Positions 18,358 through 26,538 of a stretch of 64,000 nt of DNA are shown here, piece after piece. A model generated the notes under the pieces. That model saw only the letters and a program-made list of their open reading frames with translations, did not search any database and was not told the origin of the DNA. The stretch comes from Desulfatibacillum sp. GTDB lineage: Bacteria; Desulfobacterota; Desulfobacteria; Desulfobacterales; SpSt-501. A program made the position numbers and the translations under genes. The stretch lies in contig DYEU01000033.1 of NCBI GenBank assembly GCA_020725555.1, forward strand, positions 27,090-91,089, written 5' to 3'. Numbering within the stretch: position 1 is the stretch's first letter; every line of letters begins with the position of its first letter.

Positions 18358-19240
18358 CCCCCCGCCCGCGGGCGTGCTGTACGTGGTCGCGACCCCCATC
18401 GGCCACCGCGAGGACATCACCCTCCGGGCCCTCGCGGTGCTGAAGAGCGCAAGCCTCGTCGCCGCCGAGGACACGCGCAAGAGCGGGGAGCTCCTCCGCC
18501 ACTTCGGCATCCGCGCCCGGCTCGTCTCCTACCACGAGCACAACGAGCGGGAGCGCACGCCGCAGCTGGTTTCCCGGCTGCTCGCCGGGGAGACGATCGC
18601 CCTCGTCTCGAACGCGGGCACCCCCGGCATCTCGGACCCCGGCTTCCGGCTGGTCGCGGCCGCGGCCGCGGCCGGCGTGCGCGTCGTCCCCGTACCCGGC
18701 CCCTCGGCCGCGATCGCCGCCCTCTGCGCCTCGGGGCTGCCGACCGACGCCTTCGTCTTCGAGGGGTTTTTGCCCAAAAAGCCGGGGCGGCGCCGGCGCC
18801 GCCTCGCGGCCCTTGCCGCGGAGACCCGAACCGTCATACTCTACGAGTCGCCGCAGCGCCTCGCGGCCCGCGCGGCCGAGCTCCTGGAAGCACTCGGCGA
18901 CCGGCCGGCCGTGCTTGCGCGCGAGCTGACCAAGGTCCACGAGGAGTTTTTCCGCGGCCGCCTGAGCGGGCTGTTGGCCGAGCTCGAGCGCCGCGGGGAG
19001 ATCAAGGGCGAGTGCACCCTCCTGATCGGCCCGCCGGAGGAGGAGCCGCCGGCGGGGCCGGGGCCGGCCGTGCGCGAGGAGATCCGGCGCGGGCTCGAGG
19101 CGGGCCGGGACCCGCGCGAGGTGGTCCGCGAGGCGGCCTTGCGGCACGGCCTGCCGCGGCGGGAGCTCTACCGCGAGGCCGTGAAACTCAAGCACAACCG
19201 AGGGGAGCCCGCGCAGGGCGGGTCTTCCGAGAACCCCTGA
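18332..19240 (+). CDS. rsmI: 16S rRNA (cytidine-1402-2'-O)-methyltransferase
   Basis: 302 residues. Tetrapyrrole-methylase-type fold: LYVVATPIGHREDITLRAL at the N-terminus, AEDTRKSGELLRHFGI, LVSNAGTPGISDPGFRLV and VPVPGPSAAIAAL. It adds the 2'-O-methyl group of m4Cm1402 in the ribosomal P site. ATG 18332 lies inside yraN; a slightly later start such as GTG 18374 is possible because the first 14 residues are not conserved. The C-terminal 60 residues are Glu/Arg-rich. Confidence 0.93.
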   Translation: MPSSCASDSPPPAGVLYVVATPIGHREDITLRALAVLKSASLVAAEDTRKSGELLRHFGIRARLVSYHEHNERERTPQLVSRLLAGETIALVSNAGTPGISDPGFRLVAAAAAAGVRVVPVPGPSAAIAALCASGLPTDAFVFEGFLPKKPGRRRRRLAALAAETRTVILYESPQRLAARAAELLEALGDRPAVLARELTKVHEEFFRGRLSGLLAELERRGEIKGECTLLIGPPEEEPPAGPGPAVREEIRRGLEAGRDPREVVREAALRHGLPRRELYREAVKLKHNRGEPAQGGSSENP

Positions 19241-19262
19241 CGCGAACGCGCGAAGGAGGCTT

Positions 19263-21458
19263 ATGGACATTCGAGCGGACATCGAAGCGCTGAACGCCAT
19301 TCTCTCGCCGAAATCGGTCGCGGTCATCGGCGCCTCCACGACCCCCGGCAAGGTCGGGCACGACATCTTCGCCAACATCCTCAAAGGCGGCTTCACCGGG
19401 GTCCTCTACCCCGTCAACCCCGGCGCCCGCGCCGTGCTGAGCGTGCGCGCCTACCCGACGATCCAGGAAGTCCCCGACCCCGTGGATCTCGCCATCGTCA
19501 TCCTGCCGCCCCAGCCCGCGCTCCAGGCCGTCCAGGACGCCGTGGCCCGCGGGGTGAAGGGGATCGTCATCGTCTCGGCCGGTTTCCGCGAGGTCGGCCC
19601 CGAGGGCCGGGCGATCGAGGACCGGATCGTCGCCGTCTGCCGCGAGGCCGGCGTGCGCGTGATCGGGCCGAACTGCCTGGGCGTGATCAACCCCACCCCC
19701 GCGGTGCGCCTGAACGCGAGCTTCTCGGCGCGCATGCCCAAGGCCGGCAACATCTCGTTCATCTCCCAGAGCGGGGCGCTGTGCACGGCGGTTCTCGACT
19801 TCGCCGCCGACCGCAACTTCGGCTTCTCGAAGTTCATCTCCACCGGCAACAAGGCCGACGTCGACGAGCTCGACCTCCTGCTCTACCTCCACCAGGACCC
19901 GGACACGGAGGTCATCCTGCTCTACCTCGAGGAGCTGCGCCGCGGGCCCGAGTTCATCCGGGCGGTGCGCGAGATCACCAGCGGCGATTTCCGCCCCAAG
20001 CCCGTGCTGGCGATCAAGTCGGGCCGCACCGTCGCCGGGGCGCGCGCCGCCGCCTCGCACACGGGGTCCCTCTCGGGGACCGAGGGCGTCTACAACGCGA
20101 TCTTCCAGCAGTCGGGGATCATCCGGGTCGAGTCGATCGACGAGCTCTTCGATTTCGCGACCGCCTTCGCCTACAAGAACGAAAGCGAGCTCGGCAAGCT
20201 GCGCCGCAAGGTGCCCACGGGCAACCGGGTGGCGATCGTGACCAACGCCGGCGGCCCCGGCATCGTCGCCACCGACATGACGATGTTCTCCGGCCTCGAG
20301 CTCGCCCAGTTCAAGGAGGAAACCGTCGAGACCCTGGCGAGCCACCTGCCCAGCACGGCGAACCTCAAGAACCCCGTGGACGTGATCGGCGACGCCACGA
20401 TCGACCGCTACGAAAACGCCCTCGGCGCGGTCATCCGCGACGAGAACGTGGACGGCGCGCTCGTCATCCTCACACCCCAGTCGATGACCAACGTGCTGGG
20501 GACGGCGGAGGCGATCGCGCGCATCGCGCGGCGCTCCTTCAAGCCGATCTTGTGCTGCTTCATGGGCGTGATCGACGTCTCGGCCGGGGTGAAATACCTC
20601 CAGGACCGCGGCATCCCCGTCTACAAGTTCCCGGAAAACGCGGCCAAGGCCTTCGGCGCCCTCTACCGCTATTCCCGGTGGTTGAACCGCCAGTTCCTCG
20701 CCGAGTACAAGCTCTCCTTCGACCGCGAGCGCGCGGCGCGCATCATCGCCGACTGCCTCGCCCGGGGGAAAACCCGCCTGGGCGAGCTGGACGGCCTGGG
20801 CATCCTCGAAGCCTACGGCTTCCGCGTCCTGCCGACGAAGCTCTCGCGCAGCGCGGAAGAGGCCGCGGCGGTCGCCGCCGAGATCGGCTTCCCGGTTGTG
20901 ATGAAGATCGTCTCCGAGCAGATCCTGCACAAGTCCGACGCGGGCGGGGTGATCGTCGGCGTGGAAAGCGCGGAGGAAGCCTCCCGGGCCTACGAGACGA
21001 TCGTCGGCCGCGGCCGGGCCTACCGCGCCGATGCCGTGATCGAGGGGGTGCTCGTGCAGAAGATGGCCCCCGCCGGCGCCGAGGTGATCCTGGGCCTGAG
21101 CCGTTACCCGGTCTTCGGGCCGCTGCTCATGTACGGGCTGGGCGGGATCTTCGTCGAGGTCTTCCAGGATGTGACCTTCCGCCTCGCCCCCATCGGCCGC
21201 AACGAGGCCCGCCGCATGGTGCGGCAGATCAAGGGCTACAAACTGCTCGAGGGCTTCCGCGGCCGGCCGCGGGGCGACATCGAGGCGGTCGAAAAGCTGC
21301 TCGTGTCTCTCTCGCACCTGGCGATCCACCACCCCGAGATCGTCGAGCTCGACATCAACCCGCTGCTCGTCCACGCCGAGGGGGAGGGGGCGACCGCGGC
21401 CGATTGCCGCATGATCCTCAAGGCCCCAAACGGCGCGCCGCAGCAGCAGGACGGATAG
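19263..21458 (+). CDS. ADP-forming acyl-CoA (acetate-CoA) synthetase, fused subunits
   Basis: 731 residues carrying alpha and beta parts in one chain. A CoA-binding Rossmann domain (SVAVIGASTTPGKVGHDIF) is followed by a succinyl-CoA-ligase-like domain with ISQSGALCTAVLDF and the phosphohistidine segment AAASHTGSLSGTEG, then an ATP-grasp domain from about residue 490 (FPVVMKIVSEQILHKSDAGG). It interconverts acetyl-CoA (or another acyl-CoA), ADP and phosphate with acid, CoA and ATP, conserving energy in fermentation or acetate use. There is no GNAT domain, unlike the Pat-type proteins. AAGGAGG precedes the ATG. Confidence 0.9.
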   Translation: MDIRADIEALNAILSPKSVAVIGASTTPGKVGHDIFANILKGGFTGVLYPVNPGARAVLSVRAYPTIQEVPDPVDLAIVILPPQPALQAVQDAVARGVKGIVIVSAGFREVGPEGRAIEDRIVAVCREAGVRVIGPNCLGVINPTPAVRLNASFSARMPKAGNISFISQSGALCTAVLDFAADRNFGFSKFISTGNKADVDELDLLLYLHQDPDTEVILLYLEELRRGPEFIRAVREITSGDFRPKPVLAIKSGRTVAGARAAASHTGSLSGTEGVYNAIFQQSGIIRVESIDELFDFATAFAYKNESELGKLRRKVPTGNRVAIVTNAGGPGIVATDMTMFSGLELAQFKEETVETLASHLPSTANLKNPVDVIGDATIDRYENALGAVIRDENVDGALVILTPQSMTNVLGTAEAIARIARRSFKPILCCFMGVIDVSAGVKYLQDRGIPVYKFPENAAKAFGALYRYSRWLNRQFLAEYKLSFDRERAARIIADCLARGKTRLGELDGLGILEAYGFRVLPTKLSRSAEEAAAVAAEIGFPVVMKIVSEQILHKSDAGGVIVGVESAEEASRAYETIVGRGRAYRADAVIEGVLVQKMAPAGAEVILGLSRYPVFGPLLMYGLGGIFVEVFQDVTFRLAPIGRNEARRMVRQIKGYKLLEGFRGRPRGDIEAVEKLLVSLSHLAIHHPEIVELDINPLLVHAEGEGATAADCRMILKAPNGAPQQQDG

Positions 21459-21470
21459 GCCCCCGGGGCC

Positions 21471-22103
21471 ATGGCCGCAGGCCTCCACCCCGTCCTCCTT
21501 GCCGTCCCCGGCACCGCGCGCGCCCTTCCCCCGCGCGAGCGGGTGAGGTTCCTCAGCCGCCTCGCGCGCGAGGCCGTGCGCCGCTCGGCCGCACGCGGGG
21601 GCTTCCGACTCGCCGAGCTCGCCAAGGACGGGCGGGGCGCCCCCCGGCCTGCGGGGGGTCTCTTCTGGTCGCTTGCCCACAAGCCGGAGTGGGTGGCCGG
21701 GGTCGTCGCCCCGCACCCCGTGGGGATCGACCTCGAGACCGTGGCCGACCGCCCGGCCGGGCTCTTCGCCCGGATCGCCCGCCCCCGGGAGTGGGCGCTC
21801 TTGGCGGGGGAGGCGCCGCAGGTCGCCTTCGCCCGTCTCTGGACGGCCAAGGAAGCGGTCCTCAAGGCGAGCGGCCGCGGCCTCGCCGGCCTCGCCGACT
21901 GCCTCCTCGTGGGCCGGGAGGGCCCCGAGCGGCTGCTGCTCGAACACGCCGGCCGCGGGTGGGCTGTCGCGCAGAGGCTCCTCAAGGCGGCCGTCGCCGC
22001 GGTCACCGTGGAAGAGGCCCCGGCCGACTGGAGGATCGAGTCGGATGCCGGCGGGGAAGGCGAACCCGGCGGCCGGCTTGACACGAAAGACGGCGAAGGG
22101 TAA
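21471..22103 (+). CDS. 4'-phosphopantetheinyl transferase
   Basis: 210 residues of the Sfp type: pseudo-dimer with WSLAHKPEWVAGVV, the Mg-binding GIDLETV near residue 86 and WTAKEAVLKASGRG near 124. It moves the phosphopantetheine arm from CoA to a carrier-protein Ser. It starts 12 bp after the acyl-CoA synthetase stop and is probably in that operon. No carrier protein or PKS/NRPS is visible in the window, so the substrate is unknown. A perfect hairpin follows its end. Confidence 0.87.
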   Translation: MAAGLHPVLLAVPGTARALPPRERVRFLSRLAREAVRRSAARGGFRLAELAKDGRGAPRPAGGLFWSLAHKPEWVAGVVAPHPVGIDLETVADRPAGLFARIARPREWALLAGEAPQVAFARLWTAKEAVLKASGRGLAGLADCLLVGREGPERLLLEHAGRGWAVAQRLLKAAVAAVTVEEAPADWRIESDAGGEGEPGGRLDTKDGEG

Positions 22104-22119
22104 GAGACCTCCTCGAACC

Positions 22120-22137
22120 GGCCGCCCGAAGGCGGCC
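22120..22137 (+). terminator. hairpin after the phosphopantetheinyl transferase
   Basis: GGCCGCC, loop CGAA, GGCGGCC: a perfect 7-bp stem with a stable tetraloop 16 bp after the stop codon. There is no T-run, so it may be a Rho-assisted or weak terminator. The remaining 180 bp to the next gene show no promoter or riboswitch I can defend. Confidence 0.4.
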
Positions 22138-22319
22138 TCCACGTTCCCCTTGCCGCACGCCCACGCCTGGAAGATCCGGCGCCGGATGAATCCGGACGCA
22201 AGCGACTTCCGGGCGTTTTCGTTCCCGGCGCACAATCCGGCCGCGAAGGCCTGCTGTTTCCGGAAATGGATTTCCTGCCGCCGATCCGTCGGCGAATCCC
22301 TTTCCCGAAGGAGGCCTGT

Positions 22320-24269
22320 ATGCGGTCCATGCGATGCGTTGGACGGGGGATCCGGATGTTTGTGCTTCTGGCCTGCGCCGCCGCGCCCTTTTCCGCGGCC
22401 GCCCAGCAACCGACCTACGGCCTGGAGGAGATGAAGGTCGTGGCCGCACCCGTCATTCAGGGAAACCGCCTCGATCGCTACGCGTCCCAAAAGACCGAGG
22501 TGACCGAAGAGCAGATCCGCGACCTGAACGCCCAGGACGTCGCCGCGGCCCTGCGCCGCACGCCCGGGGTGAACATCTCGCGCTACAACCCGATCGGCTC
22601 CTTCGGCGGGGCCGAGGGGGGCGGGGTCTTCATTCGCGGCCAGGGCTCAAGCCGCCCCGGCGCCGAGATCAAGACCCTGGTCGACGGCGTTCCCATGTAC
22701 ATGAGCGTCTGGAATCACCCGCTCCTCGACCTCTTGTCCATCGACTCCGCGCACACGATCGAGGTCTACAAGAGCCCGCAGCCCCACGTCTTCGGCAACG
22801 CCTTCGCCGTGGTGAACCTCGTCCCCAAGCGGATCGAGGCCGAGGGCTTCCAGACCCGGCTCCAGGCCGCGGGCGGCAGCTACGACACCTTCGTCGCGTC
22901 CGGCGATCACGGGGGGAAAACCGGCGCCTGGGATTATTTCGTCGGCGGCGGCTACCGCACCTCGGAAGGCCACAGGAACGACGCCGACGGGGAACTGCGG
23001 GATTTCTTCGGCCGGATCGGCTACCGGCTCAACCCGCACTGGAGCCTCAGCCTCTTCGCCCTCTGGAACGACAACGAGGCGAAGGACCCGGGCGCCAAGG
23101 GGGCCCCGGCCGCCGCCCGCCTCGGCACCTACGAGACGCGCTCGCTTGTGACGACCCTCACGGCGAGCCATCGCTACGAGCAGGTCGAGGGCTTTCTCAA
23201 GCTCTATCGCAACGGCGGCGAGGGCGACTGGCGCGACCAGCCCGTGGGGGCGACGATCGAGGATCTCTACAACGACTTTCTCTTCTACGGCCTCAAGGCC
23301 CGGGAGGTCTTCCGGGCCTGGCCGGGCGGCGAGGTCATCGCCGGCCTGGACTGGGACCGCACCGAGGGCGACTACACGAAGAAGATCTCGACCGGGGCGC
23401 GGGACAAGTGGAACGGCGAGGATTTCGTCCTCTTCTCGCCCTACCTCGCGGCCAGCCAGCTCATCGGCTCGCGGGAGGGGCTCTTCGCCATCCCTTCTGC
23501 CGGAGTCCGCTATTACGAAAACACCGAGTTCGACGCCGAGTGGGCGCCGCACGTGGGGCTGATTTTGGGGTATCGCGACACCGAGCTGCACGCCGGCTAT
23601 TCCCGCGGGGTGATCTACCCGGGGCTGGACGTGATCGTCTTCTCGGAAAAGGTGACGCCTGCGCTGCGGGACACCTGGAAGAAGCTGAACGCTGAGACCG
23701 TGGACCACTATGAAGTCGGCCTCCGGCATCGTCTCGGCAGGCTCGCCGTGGCGGATGTGACCTTCTTCTACGACGACGGCAAAGACCGCTACGTGGTCGT
23801 CCCGCCCCCTCCGCCGCCGCCGAAGTACGGCAACGTCGAAACCTACCGGATCAAAGGGGTCGAGGCGACGCTCACGCTCTTTCCCTTTGCGGACCTCGCG
23901 CTCTTCGGCGGGGTGACGCTGCTCGAGACCGACCCCGCGGATCTCCCCTACGCCCCGGACTTCACGGCGAGCGCCGGGCTGAATTTCCGCTTCCTCGAGC
24001 GCTTCCGCCTGAGCCTGGACTGCCAGTACCTGAGCGACTTCCATGTTCTCTCCCAGGCACGACGGCTGAACGCCGCGAACGCCCAGGAGGCCGACGAATT
24101 CCTGGTGGTGAACGGCAAGATCGCCTATGGATTCGACCTTCCCCCCTGGAAGGCGTCCGGGGAGCTCTTCGTGGCGGGGGAAAACCTGACCGACACGAAC
24201 TACGCGTACCGCCCCGGCTACCCCATGCCGGGGATCAACGGGATGGCGGGCGTGCAGCTGCGTTTCTGA
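22320..24269 (+). CDS. TonB-dependent outer-membrane receptor (receptor A)
   Basis: 649 residues from ATG 22320, with AAGGAGG 5 bp upstream. The signal peptide ends near AAAQQ. A plug domain follows (RRTPGVNISRYNPIGSFGG, VFIRGQG, IKTLVDGVPMY), then a 22-strand-type barrel ending in the aromatic residue Phe (GMAGVQLRF). A Pro-rich loop, VVPPPPPPPKYG, lies in an external loop near residue 505. The ligand is unknown; no ABC importer is adjacent, only a methyltransferase 16 bp downstream. It would be energised by the TonB-ExbBD set at 48.7-50.4 kb. Confidence 0.9.
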   Translation: MRSMRCVGRGIRMFVLLACAAAPFSAAAQQPTYGLEEMKVVAAPVIQGNRLDRYASQKTEVTEEQIRDLNAQDVAAALRRTPGVNISRYNPIGSFGGAEGGGVFIRGQGSSRPGAEIKTLVDGVPMYMSVWNHPLLDLLSIDSAHTIEVYKSPQPHVFGNAFAVVNLVPKRIEAEGFQTRLQAAGGSYDTFVASGDHGGKTGAWDYFVGGGYRTSEGHRNDADGELRDFFGRIGYRLNPHWSLSLFALWNDNEAKDPGAKGAPAAARLGTYETRSLVTTLTASHRYEQVEGFLKLYRNGGEGDWRDQPVGATIEDLYNDFLFYGLKAREVFRAWPGGEVIAGLDWDRTEGDYTKKISTGARDKWNGEDFVLFSPYLAASQLIGSREGLFAIPSAGVRYYENTEFDAEWAPHVGLILGYRDTELHAGYSRGVIYPGLDVIVFSEKVTPALRDTWKKLNAETVDHYEVGLRHRLGRLAVADVTFFYDDGKDRYVVVPPPPPPPKYGNVETYRIKGVEATLTLFPFADLALFGGVTLLETDPADLPYAPDFTASAGLNFRFLERFRLSLDCQYLSDFHVLSQARRLNAANAQEADEFLVVNGKIAYGFDLPPWKASGELFVAGENLTDTNYAYRPGYPMPGINGMAGVQLRF

Positions 24270-24285
24270 AAAAGGGGGGAAGGCG

Positions 24286-24924
24286 ATGGCATCCGGCCGC
24301 GCGCGGCGGGATTTCTTCGACGCCCGTGCCTCCGACTGGGAGGCGAGCTGTTACCCGGAAGAGGTGCGCGGCCGGCTCCTCGAGCTGTTGCCCTGCTTCG
24401 ATCTCACCCCGGGCGCACGGGTCCTCGACGTGGGCACCGGCCCCGGGGTCCTGATCCCCTACCTGCGCCGGGCCGTGGGCCCCGCGGGCCGGGTCGTCGC
24501 CTTCGACCTCTCGCTGCCCATGGCGCGCAAGGCGCGCGAGAAGCCCCTTTCGCCGCGGGACCTCGTGCTGCAGGCCGACGGCCACCGCCTGCCTTTCCGG
24601 GCCGCCGTCTTCGACCGCGTGATCTGCTTCGCCGCCTTCCCGCACTTCGACGACCCGGCCCTCGCCCTCGCGGAGATGGCGCGGGTGCTCCGGCCGGGCG
24701 GCAGGCTCGTCATCGCGCACCTGCTCTCCCGCGAGGAGCTCACCCGCCATCACGGCGGCCACGAGGCGGTCGCCGACGACATCCTGCCGCCCCCCGCGCT
24801 CATGGGGGAGCTGTTCGCCCGCGCCGGCCTGGAGCCCCCTTCCATCGAAGACCGGCCGGGACGGTATCTCGCCTCGGCCCTGAAGCGCGGCATGCCGCTC
24901 TCGGACGAATCGGGACGGATTTGA
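24286..24924 (+). CDS. class I SAM-dependent methyltransferase
   Basis: 212 residues. SAM-binding motif I VLDVGTGPGVLIPYL is near residue 46; acidic motif II is VVAFDLSLPMARKA, and the post-motif is VLRPGGRLVIAHLL. Sequence resembles UbiE/Methyltransf_11 proteins, often found beside metal-uptake receptors. GGGGGGAAGG precedes the ATG, and it is probably translated from the receptor A transcript. The substrate cannot be predicted. Confidence 0.85.
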   Translation: MASGRARRDFFDARASDWEASCYPEEVRGRLLELLPCFDLTPGARVLDVGTGPGVLIPYLRRAVGPAGRVVAFDLSLPMARKAREKPLSPRDLVLQADGHRLPFRAAVFDRVICFAAFPHFDDPALALAEMARVLRPGGRLVIAHLLSREELTRHHGGHEAVADDILPPPALMGELFARAGLEPPSIEDRPGRYLASALKRGMPLSDESGRI

Positions 24925-25366
24925 AGGCCGAGGGGTGTTCGAAACGCTTTGCGCTGCGGCCCGCATGCACCACCGCGCTCGCCAGCCCTCGGCGCCTGAC
25001 CCACGGCGAGTACGCCGAGCCTCGGGACTCTGCGTGGCCTGACCGCCCGGCCTGATCCGGCTTGGCCTCTTCCTGCCGCATCGGGCATCCTGGAAGAAGC
25101 GCAAATTTCCCCGGCGAGCAATCGAGCGGCTTTCAGAAAACGGCATCCTGCTCGCCCACAACCCGGTGCCGCTCGAGACCGAAAAGCGCGAGGGGTTTCG
25201 CGACGGCATCGGTCGAGAAGCGCTCGGCCGGGGGCAGTTCACCTCCGCCCAACGCAACAGGCTCGTGCGGCACGGGGTGCGGCACGACCGCAAGGTGTGC
25301 GGCTAAGCCGCCTCAAGCGGACGGCCTGCCGGGCAGGGTTTTCAGAAAGGACGATAGGGTGGCGGG
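24925..25366. other. degraded intergenic region at island left edge
   Basis: No intact gene recognised. One plus-strand frame ending at the TAA 25304-25306 is open for about 70 codons (from roughly 25,079) with protein-like composition (RLSENGILLAHNPVPLETE), but it lacks a start codon and I do not recognise the family. It is probably the tail of a lost gene. This is where the conserved metabolic genes end and the accessory island begins. Confidence 0.3.
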
Positions 25367-25846
25367 ATCGGAGGGAATGTTCCGCGTTCACGGCGTTCCC
25401 TCCGGGCTCTTTCGGAGAGCGATGAACCGCCACGCTCTCGATGCGGTCGTCCGAGACCGCTTTGGCCAGGCGGGGCAGGGGTTCGCCCATTGGGGACGTT
25501 GGCGTCCGTGAAGCCTCGGCCGCGATCAGAAAAAGCCGCCGATCCCCCCGCAAAGCCACAAAATCCGCCTCGAGCCCCTTTGGGTTGTGAAAACATGGAG
25601 CGCGCGCGGTCTTTCCGGGTTGATTCAGGCCTTGACAATTTCCGATGCCGCCATGGTTTCGAACCGCGGGCCTGAAAACGGGGAGCGGTTCGGCAGCGCC
25701 TCGGATTCGATCCCGAGCAGATAGCCCGAAAGACCGGAGTCCAAAGAGCAGACTTTCGGGGATTCGATCAGGCGCTTGCCGAAGTGTTCGAAGAAAGGGG
25801 GAACCAGCGCGATTTGCCCGGTCGTCTTTAACCCATATCTTGGCAT
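25367..25846 (-). pseudogene. relic of a DUF4143-type AAA ATPase
   Basis: Two minus-strand frames together encode the C-terminal domain of the AAA/DUF4143 family. Frame one (25,846-25,628) reads VPPFFEHFGKRLIESPKV, then GLSGYLLGIES and SPFSGPRFETMAASEIV, and stops at 25,625. The next frame carries on with NPKGLEADFVALRGDRRLFL and ends near 25,370. A frameshift near 25,625 therefore separates the parts, and the N-terminal ATPase with its Walker motifs is missing. Family identification is by recall of the typical FF-NFGKRLvKSPKlYFlDTGL pattern. It marks gene decay at the island edge. Confidence 0.6.
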
Positions 25847-26248
25847 TGCGGATGATAGGAGTCCCGGCCGTACGCACGCGCTCAACTCAACCCGCTGACC
25901 ATCCGCTCCAGCCCCAGATGATGCCTCCGGCACATCTCGGCCGGCCGACGCCCGAAGATGAAGGGCCGGGCAATTGCATGATGGTTGCCGGGTTCCAAAT
26001 CGGCGCTGAGGAGCTGCAAATCGCCGCGGACCGCAACATGCTCCAGCGCACGGGAAATCGGCGTCATGCCGCCGGCAGCGACGTGACCGCTTTCCCGGTG
26101 AAGGCGATCCTGGCGTTTCCCTGGGAGATGACGTTACGCGGACGGCCTTTTTGCTATGTCGTGTTTGCACCCTGTTGATGATCCCTTTCTCGCGGGTCGA
26201 CCACGGGTAAGCTCACAGGATCACTCAGAAAGGGTGCTTCCTTTTTGC
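25847..26248. other. decayed region, possible ankyrin-repeat remnant
   Basis: No intact gene. A short minus-strand frame (26,067-25,882) reads ALEHVAVRGDLQLLSADLEP and FIFGRRPAEMCRRHHL, which resembles one degraded ankyrin repeat. It has no convincing start or partner domains. I see nothing else that can be supported here. Confidence 0.25.
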
Positions 26249-26440
26249 TCAATACCCAATCGCGATGCAACATCCGGGATGAACCGCTTGGTGCCCACCG
26301 CTCCCGTCTGAGGCGATGATGTCGTGGTGGGGGACGTTTCCTGTGAACGTGGCGGCAATGAACCCGCGCCTACAGACCTCGGCCGCTACGAGATACTCGC
26401 CGACCTGCTTCGTGAGCTGATTGTCACGGCCTGTCGCCAT
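26249..26440 (-). pseudogene. truncated PD-(D/E)XK nuclease-like cassette gene
   Basis: ATG 26440 begins MATGRDNQLTKQVGEYLVAA, then FTGNVPHHDIIASDGSG; this is the start of a small nuclease-like family that normally continues into a VQVK catalytic strand. Here the frame degenerates after residue 50 and ends at 63. The start codon lies 15 bp past a GTTAGAC core site in minus-strand direction, the normal spacing for a gene at the head of an integron cassette. It is best read as a broken cassette gene. Confidence 0.5.
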
Positions 26441-26455
26441 GGGTCACCTTTGTAC

Positions 26456-26476
26456 GTCTAACGTACTCGGTTATGC
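26456..26476 (-). repeat. stemless attC-like remnant
   Basis: On the minus strand GCATAAC and GTTAGAC are separated by only 7 bp. These match the outer R'' and R' core sites of an integron attC, but the central hairpin is absent. GTTAGAC fits the consensus GTTRRRY exactly. It may be a deletion derivative of a cassette boundary. Confidence 0.4.
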
Positions 26477-26482
26477 AGCCTT

Positions 26483-26511
26483 TTGACAATATGTCACACA
26501 TGACATGAGAT
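26483..26511 (+). promoter_or_regulatory. candidate higBA promoter-operator
   Basis: TTGACA (26483-26488) has a weak -10 TGAGAT (26506-26511) 17 bp later. A perfect 16-bp inverted repeat ATGTCA-CACA-TGACAT (26491-26506) fills the spacer, as expected for an operator bound by a HigA-type antitoxin. It now lies on the far side of the IS1634-family insertion from higB, so the toxin gene has been cut from it. Confidence 0.45.
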
Positions 26512-26538
26512 GCGCCATGATCCTGGGACAAACCGTTG

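Noticed and set aside
22138..22319. Riboswitch upstream of receptor A
   Set aside because: No terminator, no conserved box and no consistent fold on inspection of either strand.
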